NCBI GenBank assembly: GCA_025358155.1
Contig: JANYKR010000062.1
Span: 1 to 48,543, forward strand
Length of the DNA: 48,543 nt
Source: Betaproteobacteria bacterium
Lineage (GTDB): Bacteria; Pseudomonadota; Gammaproteobacteria; Burkholderiales; Burkholderiaceae_C
Direction of reading: 5' to 3'
Below, piece after piece: positions 34,738-41,595 of this stretch. The notes beneath the pieces are model-generated. The model ran no database searches. It saw only the letters and a program-made list of their open reading frames with translations, and was not told where the DNA came from. The stretch's first letter is position 1, and each line of letters opens with the position of its first letter. The position numbers and the translations under genes are program-made.

Positions 34738-36069
34738 ATGCGTGACGTCGTACTCACTGCCATCGTCTTCGGGCTGGTGCCGTTTTTCTTCACCAATCCG
34801 GTGCTGGGTACCTATGTCTGGGCCTGGCTGGGCATGATGAGTCCGCACCGCGCCACCTACGGCTTTGCGTACAACCTGCCGTTTGCCTACATCGTGGCCA
34901 TCGCCACGCTGGTGCCGTTTATCTTCTCCAAGCAGCGCCGGCCTTTGCCGGTCAATAGCATCACCGTGGTGTTGTTGCTGCTGCTCTGCTGGATGTGCGT
35001 CACCTCCGTCTTCGCCTTGAATGCTGCCGACGTGGTGCTGGAGCGGGTCATCTTTTTCGGCAAGATCCAGCTCATGTTGTTTGTCACGATGATGCTGGTA
35101 CGGGGCCGGCGCGACATTGAGCGGTTGATCTGGATCGTGACCTTTTCGATTGGCTTTTACGGCATCAAGGGCGGTATCTGGACCGTGCTGACCGGCGGCG
35201 GCAACCGGGTCTATGGGCCGCAGGGCAGTTTCTTTGAAGAAAACAATGGTTTGGCCGTCGCACTGGTCATGATTGCACCGTTTGTCTACTACCTCTACCA
35301 GACCGTTAAGCGAAGGTGGCTGCGGCCAGCCTTGATGTTTTCAGGGGTCGCGATCAGCTTCGCCATCCTGGGTTCGCAATCACGCGGGGCCCTGCTGGCG
35401 CTGGTGAGCATGGCCGCCTTGCTGGGGCTCAAGAGCCAGCGTCCGGTACGGGCCACCGTGTTGCTGGGTGTGCTGGTGGTAGGCGCAATTGCCTTCATGC
35501 CCGACTCGTGGACCAGCCGCATGGAAACTATCCAGACCTACGAGGCGGATGGCTCGGCGATGTCACGGGTCTACACCTGGCAGACCTTGTGGAACGTTGC
35601 GCTTGATCGGCCGATCTTGGGCGCCGGGTTTCGCACCGACACGCCTGAGATATTTGCCCGGTACGCGCCGTTTGATGGCTCAACCACCTTCGGCAACGGG
35701 GGTGTCTTTGTGGCCCACAGCATCTACTTTCAGGCGCTGGGTGAGCATGGGTTTCCGGGTTTGTTTCTGTTCGTGCTGCTGGGCCTGGTGACCTGGCGCA
35801 AAGCGGGGCAACTCGCCAAGCTGACCCGGGCTGACCCGGAGTTTGGCGACTGGGTGCCCGTGCTGATGCGAATGGTTCAAGTCAGTCTTCTGGGCTTCGC
35901 GGTGGGGGGTGCTTTTTTGAGCATGATGCAATTTGATATTCCGTACTACATCGTTGGCTACGTCGTGATGGTGGACGCCACGGTGCGAGATCGCCTCAAA
36001 GCCCGTGCCCTGGAGTTGCCGTCGGTGGCAAGCTCCCCCACACCACCCACCACCTCAATCGAAGGTTGA
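34738..36069 (+). CDS. O-antigen-ligase-like protein, exosortase A-associated
   Basis: A 443-residue polytopic membrane protein with ten or more hydrophobic helices and the Wzy_C/WaaL-like large periplasmic loop (SWTSRMETIQTYEADGSAMS ... LGAGFRTDTPEIFARYAP ... VAHSIYFQALGEHGFPG). The N-terminus RDVVLTAIVFGLVPFFFTNPVLGTYVW is the signature of the exosortase A O-glycosylation-ligase family. It could polymerise the repeat unit (no other Wzy is present) or ligate glycan to PEP-CTERM proteins; both are inference. It starts 15 nt after the previous gene and ends 6 nt before the methyltransferase. Confidence 0.9.
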   Translation: MRDVVLTAIVFGLVPFFFTNPVLGTYVWAWLGMMSPHRATYGFAYNLPFAYIVAIATLVPFIFSKQRRPLPVNSITVVLLLLLCWMCVTSVFALNAADVVLERVIFFGKIQLMLFVTMMLVRGRRDIERLIWIVTFSIGFYGIKGGIWTVLTGGGNRVYGPQGSFFEENNGLAVALVMIAPFVYYLYQTVKRRWLRPALMFSGVAISFAILGSQSRGALLALVSMAALLGLKSQRPVRATVLLGVLVVGAIAFMPDSWTSRMETIQTYEADGSAMSRVYTWQTLWNVALDRPILGAGFRTDTPEIFARYAPFDGSTTFGNGGVFVAHSIYFQALGEHGFPGLFLFVLLGLVTWRKAGQLAKLTRADPEFGDWVPVLMRMVQVSLLGFAVGGAFLSMMQFDIPYYIVGYVVMVDATVRDRLKARALELPSVASSPTPPTTSIEG

Positions 36070-36075
36070 CTACCC

Positions 36076-36798
36076 ATGACAGCGATGGCCGACCGCCTGC
36101 TCCGCAAGTACTACGCGAACAGCCCCCACCCTTACCGGTTGTTTGAGGTGGCCGTCGATCAGGCCCTGGGCACGGCCAAGCAAAAAGTGCTGCTCGACGC
36201 CGGTTGCGGCCGTACCGTGCCGGTGCTGCGCAAATACCTGGACCGGGCCAGCCACCTGATCGGCATCGAGCTGGTGGACTTCACGGACGTGCCCCCCGGC
36301 ATCGAGGCCCACAAGGCCGACCTGGCCCACATCCCATTGCCCGATGCCTGCGTGGATGTGATCATGTCGCGCAGTGTGTTCGAGCATCTGACCGACCCGG
36401 AGTCGGTGTACCGCGAGTTTCAACGCCTGCTCAAGCCGGGCGGCCAACTCATCTTTTTGACGGCCAACATGTGGGATTACGGCACCTTGGTGGCCCGTCT
36501 GGTGCCCAACCGGTTTCATTCAGGCATCGTCAAGCGGGTGGAGGGTCGGGCTGAAGAGGATACGTTTCCAACGGCGTACAAGACCAACACCCGCGCCGAT
36601 GTGAACCGCCTCGCACAGGGCGCCGGCTTGACGGTTCAGCGCTTTGAGTACCTGGGCCAGTACCCCAACTACCTGATGTTCAATGGCCCGCTGTTCTTGC
36701 TGGGCACAGCCTACGACAAGCTGATTTGCAGGTTCCACGCCTTGCGTATCCTGCGGGGCTGGATCCTGGTCACCTTGGGCAAGCCGCCCAAAGCCTGA
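36076..36798 (+). CDS. Class I SAM-dependent methyltransferase
   Basis: A 240-residue methyltransferase with motif I VLLDAGCGRTVPVLRKYL near residue 37, acidic motif II IGIELVDF, post-I HIPLPDACVDVIMSRSVFEHLTDPE and GGQLIFLTANMWDYG (motif III). It belongs to the family acting on sugars, lipids or quinones; here O-methylation of the polymer or of a lipid-linked intermediate is the likely job. The C-terminal 60 residues are hydrophobic (YLMFNGPLFLLGTAYDK), suggesting membrane association. It is the last gene of the 28-kb plus-strand series. Confidence 0.85.
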   Translation: MTAMADRLLRKYYANSPHPYRLFEVAVDQALGTAKQKVLLDAGCGRTVPVLRKYLDRASHLIGIELVDFTDVPPGIEAHKADLAHIPLPDACVDVIMSRSVFEHLTDPESVYREFQRLLKPGGQLIFLTANMWDYGTLVARLVPNRFHSGIVKRVEGRAEEDTFPTAYKTNTRADVNRLAQGAGLTVQRFEYLGQYPNYLMFNGPLFLLGTAYDKLICRFHALRILRGWILVTLGKPPKA

Positions 36799-36805
36799 AG
36801 GGGCA

Positions 36806-36819
36806 CGGCCCTGGGGCCG
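36806..36819 (+). terminator. GC-rich hairpin after the methyltransferase
   Basis: CGGCCC-TG-GGGCCG begins 7 nt after the stop at 36798. The loop is effectively CTGG with a GGCC stem. No T-run follows, so it is a weak candidate for the end of the long plus-strand operon; Rho-dependent ending in the following GC-rich repeat is equally possible. Confidence 0.3.
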
Positions 36820-36827
36820 GGGCGACT

Positions 36828-36872
36828 GGCGCTGGCGCTAGGGGTGGCGGGCGCTGGCGCTAGGGGCGGCGG
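36828..36872. repeat. Two tandem 22-bp GC-rich units
   Basis: GGCGCTGGCGCTAGGGG-T-GGCGG (36828-36850) is followed directly by the same sequence with C for T (36850-36872), period 22 with a shared G. Each unit also holds an internal GGCGCT duplication. It lies in the 115-bp convergent gap between the methyltransferase and the minus-strand carrier protein gene. It encodes nothing recognisable. Confidence 0.85.
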
Positions 36873-36913
36873 TTGCCGTTAAAAACCTCGCAAGGCCGGT
36901 TGCGCCAGTGAGC

Positions 36914-37177
36914 TCAGGCCGCGAGTTTTCGGGTGACGAATTCAACCAGCGTACCGAAGGTCTGAAACACCGAGCCATCGATTTCGCCATCGTCAATGGC
37001 GATGCCAAAACGCTCTTCGAGCGCGGCAATCAACGAGACAACGCCCATCGAGTCGAGCTCAGGCAGCGCGCCATGCAGCGGCGTTGTGGCGTTAAAACTG
37101 GCACTGCGTCCTCCCAAGTTGAGGGTGCCATCCACCAGTTCGGCGAGTTCGGAATCCAGGTTCACAGACGGTTCCAT
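36914..37177 (-). CDS. Acyl carrier protein (first)
   Basis: An 87-residue carrier protein. The phosphopantetheine attachment site is Ser43 in LPELDSMGVVSLIAALEE, followed by the acidic helix III region FGIAIDDGEIDGSVFQTFGTLVEFV. The start MEPSVNLDSELAELVDG gives normal ACP size; the frame is open a further 100 codons upstream, but that part is cysteine-rich and unlike any carrier, so ATG 37177 is preferred. It is divergent from the hydrolase fusion gene. Carrier proteins of this kind occur in exosortase A loci next to hydrolases 1 and 2. It probably holds an acyl or aminoacyl group used in decorating the polymer. Confidence 0.85.
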   Translation of the reverse strand: MEPSVNLDSELAELVDGTLNLGGRSASFNATTPLHGALPELDSMGVVSLIAALEERFGIAIDDGEIDGSVFQTFGTLVEFVTRKLAA

Positions 37178-37439
37178 CAAGAGACTGCAGCAGGTGAGGT
37201 CCGGGGTTCGCTGGAGGAACCTCTGACTGCGAGCCTCTGGTTGCTTGCAAGAAGCCTTCATCCTATCCAAGCTGCCGGCCAGGCGAACAGGATTACGAAA
37301 CAAATGACAACTTGCAGTGAACGACTGCGCGCCCGCCCACTGCTTTACATGGGCTTGCACCGGGCTGGTGTGAAGTCGAGTCAGCGATACTGCTTGCCCA
37401 TGAAAACAGCCCGCTGCCCGGCTGCAGTTTTGTCTTGCC
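37178..37439. promoter_or_regulatory. Divergent control region, ACP / hydrolase
   Basis: A 262-bp gap that must hold promoters for the minus-strand carrier protein and the plus-strand hydrolase fusion. The segment 37290-37320 (GGATTACGAAACAAATGACAACTTGC) is the most AT-rich part and could hold a minus-strand promoter (TTGCAA, 16 nt, TAATCC), but the match is poor. No sigma-54 box is present. No gene is supported. Confidence 0.3.
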
Positions 37440-39221
37440 ATGAACCCCATTGAACCCTCCTGCAAGCTGCGGCCCATCCTGTTGGAGGGCGGGCTCGGCG
37501 CGCTCGTCGGGTTCTACCATCCGCCCGAACCCGGGGTGGTTGTCAAAGGCGATGTGTTGGTCGTGCCGGCGTTTGCCGAGGAGATGAACCGCTGCCGGTC
37601 GATGGTGACGCTGCAGGCCCAAGCCTTTGCGGCGCTAGGCATGGGCACCTTGGTGGTGGACATGGGCGGTACCGGCGACAGCCTGGGCGAGTTTGACCAG
37701 GCGGACTGGACCGGTTGGCGTGCTGACCTGCAGCTGGGCATCGCCTGGTTGCGTCAGCATGGCAACGGCTGCAACACCCTCTTGGGTATACGTCTGGGCG
37801 CCCTGATGGCCGCCGAGTTGGCGCTTGAAGATGACCAGATCCAACAGCTGCTGCTGTGGGTGCCGGTGGTGGCTGGCAAGCCGTACTGGACCCAGTTTTT
37901 GCGCATCCGCATCGCCGCTGAAATGGGTCTGGTGGGCGGCATCAAAAGTACCGATGCGCTGCGCCAACAATCAGCCCGCGGTCAGGTGGTCGAGACCTCT
38001 GGCTACCTGGTGGGGCCGACGCTAGCGCTGCAACTCGACACCCTGGAAATGCCAGACGGTGAGCGTTTGCGGGGCCGCAAGGTGGCTTGGTTCGAAGTGG
38101 CGTCCCATGCCGACTCACCGCTGCCACGCGCCAACGCCAAGCTGGCTGAAGACTGGCGGGCCAAAGGCGTGGACGTGACCGTCAGCCAGGTGGTCGGCGC
38201 GTTGTTCTGGCAAGTGCATGAACGTGCTGAGGCGCCGGCGCTGGTGGAGGCGGGCGCCGCCGTGGCGCGCAGTTGGAGTGCGCCGGCGCCCTTGTTGCAA
38301 GTCAAAGCCAGACTTGCACCTGTTGCCATTGGTTACGATTCAGTCGCTGCTGAGTACCCGGTGGCGCTGCCTTGCGGCAACAGTGAACTGGCCGCCGTGG
38401 TGCACCGCAGCACAGTTGGTGCCCGACTGGGGGTGGTGATCGTGGTGGCGGGTGGGCCACAGTACCGGGTGGGCGCGCACCGTCAGTTTGTGTCGCTGGC
38501 CAGGATGTTTGCGACCAACGGCTACCCGGTGCTGCGTTTTGACCTGCGGGGCATGGGCGACAGCAGTGGCGAGCATCTGGGCTACGAGCACTCGCGCCCG
38601 GACATCCGTGCGGCCATCGACGCGCTCATGCGGCTGGAGCCTGGCTTGCAAGGGGTGGCGCTGTTTGGCGAATGTGCGTCGGCCAGCGGCATCCTGTTTT
38701 ACGCTGCACAAGACCTGCGGGTTGAGCAGATTGCCCTGGCCAACCCGTGGGTACGTACCGCAGAGGTGCAAGCCGAGGCGATCCTCAAACACTACTACCT
38801 TGACCGGCTCAAGTCCCGCGAGTTCTGGTTGCATGTGCGGCGCGGCAAGTTCGATGCAGTCGCCGCCCTGCGTTCGCTTCTTTCGTTGCTGATGACTTAC
38901 TGGCGTGGGCGCCAGAAGATGGGCAGCGATCAACCGGGTGCCACGGCAGACAACTTTGATCACTTGCCCTTGCCCAGCCGCACCGCAGAAGGGCTGCGGC
39001 GGTTTCGCGGCCGGGTGCTGTTCTTGATGAGTGGGCGAGATTTGATCGCCCGTGAGTTCGACGATGTCACCCAGTCTGCACCGGCCTGGCAGGGGCTGCT
39101 GAACGACCCGCGTGTCAGCCGCAAGGACATCGCCGATGCCGACCACACTTTCTCCAAGCCCGAAGTCAAGGCCGAGGCTCAAAAGGCCTTGCTGGATTGG
39201 ATGTCGGGCGTGCCGGTCTGA
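37440..39221 (+). CDS. Fused exosortase A-type hydrolases 2 and 1
   Basis: A 593-residue protein with two alpha/beta-hydrolase domains. Residues 10-270 match the exosortase A hydrolase 2 type (LEGGLGALVGFYHPP, VVPAFAEEMNRCRSMV, VVDMGGTGDSLGEF). Residues 300-590 match the hydrolase 1 type (GVVIVVAGGPQYRVGAHRQFVSL, RFDLRGMGDSSGEHLGYE). In other exosortase A loci these are two adjacent genes. The nucleophile elbows are unusual: domain 1 has GIRLG with Arg118 where Ser is expected, and domain 2 has GECAS with Cys412. A late His is present (DADHTFSKPE). Domain 1 may be non-catalytic; domain 2 might use Cys. Roles could be acyl release from the carrier protein encoded opposite. ATG 37440 follows CTTGCC; there is no strong ribosome-binding site. 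Confidence 0.87.
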   Translation: MNPIEPSCKLRPILLEGGLGALVGFYHPPEPGVVVKGDVLVVPAFAEEMNRCRSMVTLQAQAFAALGMGTLVVDMGGTGDSLGEFDQADWTGWRADLQLGIAWLRQHGNGCNTLLGIRLGALMAAELALEDDQIQQLLLWVPVVAGKPYWTQFLRIRIAAEMGLVGGIKSTDALRQQSARGQVVETSGYLVGPTLALQLDTLEMPDGERLRGRKVAWFEVASHADSPLPRANAKLAEDWRAKGVDVTVSQVVGALFWQVHERAEAPALVEAGAAVARSWSAPAPLLQVKARLAPVAIGYDSVAAEYPVALPCGNSELAAVVHRSTVGARLGVVIVVAGGPQYRVGAHRQFVSLARMFATNGYPVLRFDLRGMGDSSGEHLGYEHSRPDIRAAIDALMRLEPGLQGVALFGECASASGILFYAAQDLRVEQIALANPWVRTAEVQAEAILKHYYLDRLKSREFWLHVRRGKFDAVAALRSLLSLLMTYWRGRQKMGSDQPGATADNFDHLPLPSRTAEGLRRFRGRVLFLMSGRDLIAREFDDVTQSAPAWQGLLNDPRVSRKDIADADHTFSKPEVKAEAQKALLDWMSGVPV

Positions 39222-39233
39222 CCTACAGGTCAG
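39218..39233. terminator. Hairpin between convergent genes
   Basis: CTGACC-TACA-GGTCAG is a perfect 6-bp stem with a 4-nt loop overlapping the hydrolase stop codon (39219-39221). It lies in a 30-bp convergent gap. There is no T-run, so intrinsic termination is uncertain. Confidence 0.35.
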
Positions 39234-39251
39234 GGCGGGGCGGCAGGGCTG

Positions 39252-40103
39252 CTAGACATCCAGCGACATCAACTCGCTGTAAAGGTCCCGGATCTGGCCG
39301 GCTTTCAGGCTGGCGCTCTGGAACAGCTTGGGTTGGGTCCGGCGCTCCAGCAGCGACCAGGCGGGCTTGGTGTCGAGCCAGCGGGCTTCGACCGCCAGCG
39401 TCATCAGGCCGTGTTTGCGCCGCAAGTGCTGGCGCAGCAGGCCGTTGTGGCGCTCGAACGCGCCGGCATCGCTGACATGCATGACCCAGCCACTGCGCAT
39501 GCGCTTCCAGTGGCTGGGTTTGTAGATCACCCAGCACAAGTCGTCGCCCACGCCAAAGACCACAAAGTTCAGCCAGGCGATGGCCCGGTGGGCCTCAAAC
39601 GCCATCCGCTCCTTGCCCGACAGCCGGGCGGCGATGGTCGCCAGGTCTGAGCTGGCAAACCCGGCCTTGCGCCAACCGCCGAGGCTGGGCAGATTCAAGC
39701 AGCGGTACTGCCGATCATCCAGGTTCTTGAACTTCAGGCCCAGAAACACCTCGGTGACCTTGGGGTTGGGCGTGAACATCGTGAAGTGGTAACCCCGCTG
39801 CTTGACCAGGTTGAGCACCAGGCCAATACCTTGGCGGCGGTGGGATTCAAGCACGCACCAGCTGTGCGGGTTGCAAAACTTCTCCAGCCGGCCGTTGATC
39901 TGCTGGTCAGAATAAATCGCGCAGAACACGCCCACCAGTTGCTCGCCATCGCGCAATTGCATGCCGAAATTGGGAGAGGTCTCGGCCCAGTGGTGGGTGA
40001 CCGAACTGATCCAGCGCTCGGGCGTAAAACGCCGGTTCAGGTGCTCGTGCAGAAACTGGCCCACTTCCGCCAGGTGTTCGGCCTGGATGGCGCTGACTTT
40101 CAT
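39252..40103 (-). CDS. GNAT-fold acyltransferase-like protein
   Basis: A 283-residue protein with an N-terminal GNAT domain: VGQFLHEHLNRRFTPERW (motif C/D region), GMQLRDGEQLVGVFCAIYS (beta strands) and the acyl-CoA loop ESHRRQGIGLVLNLVKQRG (motif A). A second half (residues 150-283) continues with HRAIAWLNFVVFGVGDDLCWVIYKP and may be a further GNAT-like repeat or a C-terminal extension. It would transfer an acyl group from CoA or from an acyl carrier protein to an amine or hydroxyl. Its ATG overlaps the stop of the upstream MaoC-SDR gene (ATGA, 40100-40103). Specific substrates are unknown. Confidence 0.7.
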   Translation of the reverse strand: MKVSAIQAEHLAEVGQFLHEHLNRRFTPERWISSVTHHWAETSPNFGMQLRDGEQLVGVFCAIYSDQQINGRLEKFCNPHSWCVLESHRRQGIGLVLNLVKQRGYHFTMFTPNPKVTEVFLGLKFKNLDDRQYRCLNLPSLGGWRKAGFASSDLATIAARLSGKERMAFEAHRAIAWLNFVVFGVGDDLCWVIYKPSHWKRMRSGWVMHVSDAGAFERHNGLLRQHLRRKHGLMTLAVEARWLDTKPAWSLLERRTQPKLFQSASLKAGQIRDLYSELMSLDV

Positions 40104-41572
40104 GCGGTGTCCTTGGCCGCGGCGTCTGGATGCAAGCTCTGCAGCAGCGCCATCATCAGCGGCAAGGGCGCCGCACCTTCTACCCCCAGAAAACTGCTGT
40201 TTTGGTCAGTCTGCAGCCGGGGCAACCGGGGCTTGTGGATCTGGACGCCAGCGTCGAGTGCCAGGTGATCGCACAGCGCCTCGCCGGCCGACTTGGCCGC
40301 GCAGTATTCGGCAAAGCCGCGCGGCGGCGTGTCGAGGAACACGGTAGACGGGTACAGCACTTGCAGCGCAGGCGCGCCACTGCTGACGGGCGCGGCGGCC
40401 CGCACGATCTCGGCAAAGCCATGCAGGTACAGCCGGCAAAACGAATCGAACAGCGCCGGGCTCCAACCGCCGACCGGGCCTTTGCTGATTTGCGGCGTGG
40501 CAAAGTGGTAGACGTGGCTGAACTCGGCGGCGGCCAGGCCGGCTTTCAAGGCCTGCGTCAGTGGCAGGCTGGCGTCCAGGCCGAGGATTTGCACCTCCCG
40601 GCCGCTGGCCCGGGCTTCTTGCTGGACGCGATCGGCGTCGGCCTGGCCCCGGGCGTAAGTGAGCGTCACCCGGGCGCCACCCGCCAGCAGGATTTTGGCC
40701 ACCAGCTCACCCAGGCCCCGCGATCCGCCCACCACCAAAGCGTGTTGGCCGGCAAAGCGTTGGGCGGGGATTTGTTGCATCAAGTCAGCCAGACCCGGCT
40801 GGGCCACCGGTGGCGCCCTGAAAAACGCGTCCAAGATGCCGCTCAGCATCGCCCCGCTCACCGCCAGGCGCACGCTGCGAAAGCGTGGGTCGCAGCGCTG
40901 CACCTGGTAGGGCATGGTGGGCGCTTCGGGGGCGCCGGTCGTCGCGGGCGCGGGCCTGCGGCGCAGCTTGAGTTCGGCGTAGATGGAGTGCAGGCCCGGG
41001 CAGCGCATGCCGATGATGCGGGTGGTGGCCAGCAGGTCCGCGATGCACTGCAGGCCTTGCGGTGTGAGCGCCAGGGCGGGGAACAGCGACTGGGCCAGCG
41101 CCAGGTTCAGTTGCAGCGGCACCGAATCGGCCAGGCTGGCCAAGGCATCGGCCTGTGGGAACGCCGGGCACAGCGGCGTGCTGGGACGCTCGGGCTCGGC
41201 GAAGAGGGTGGCGGCTGACTCGGGCAGCGCCTCGGCCAGGCCGAGCTTGAGGGTGAACAGCGCCCGGCCCTCGGTACTGAGACTCAGCCGGGCCCGCTCT
41301 GGGCTGGTGTCGTGGCTGACCAGCACGCTGACCATTTGGCCGGTGTGCAGCGGCGCGCCAAACACGGCCGCCAAGGCGTCGATCCTGGCGGGCGCCAGTT
41401 GCCCGGCCGCCACGGCCAAATCCATGGCCTTGAGCACCTGGTGCATGCCGTGGCAGACCGTGCCGCCAAACTGCAGGCGGCGGGCCGCTACCGGGTCGAC
41501 ATGGAGGGGGTTGAAGTCGCCTGACAATTGGGCAAAGGCCCAGCTGTCAGCGGCCGTCAGGGTGAAGTCCAT
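40100..41572 (-). CDS. MaoC dehydratase - SDR fusion protein
   Basis: A 490-residue bifunctional protein. Residues 1-130 form a MaoC/R-hydratase hot-dog domain with the hydratase signature SGDFNPLHVDP (Asp19, His24) and FGGTVCHGMH. A linker-like second region at 140-270 may be a degenerate hot-dog repeat. Residues 280-480 are a short-chain dehydrogenase with GGSRGLGELVAKILL (NAD(P) site), a Ser at the SVFLD position and YCAAK (catalytic Tyr/Lys). Such a pair could hydrate and oxidise/reduce a thioester intermediate, as in fatty-acid or polyketide beta-processing. It is co-translated with the GNAT-like gene and lies 23 bp after the FkbH-like gene. The fusion is uncommon in polysaccharide loci. 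Confidence 0.82.
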   Translation of the reverse strand: MDFTLTAADSWAFAQLSGDFNPLHVDPVAARRLQFGGTVCHGMHQVLKAMDLAVAAGQLAPARIDALAAVFGAPLHTGQMVSVLVSHDTSPERARLSLSTEGRALFTLKLGLAEALPESAATLFAEPERPSTPLCPAFPQADALASLADSVPLQLNLALAQSLFPALALTPQGLQCIADLLATTRIIGMRCPGLHSIYAELKLRRRPAPATTGAPEAPTMPYQVQRCDPRFRSVRLAVSGAMLSGILDAFFRAPPVAQPGLADLMQQIPAQRFAGQHALVVGGSRGLGELVAKILLAGGARVTLTYARGQADADRVQQEARASGREVQILGLDASLPLTQALKAGLAAAEFSHVYHFATPQISKGPVGGWSPALFDSFCRLYLHGFAEIVRAAAPVSSGAPALQVLYPSTVFLDTPPRGFAEYCAAKSAGEALCDHLALDAGVQIHKPRLPRLQTDQNSSFLGVEGAAPLPLMMALLQSLHPDAAAKDTA

Positions 41573-41595
41573 GCCGGGAGTGGGCCAGGGTGGGG

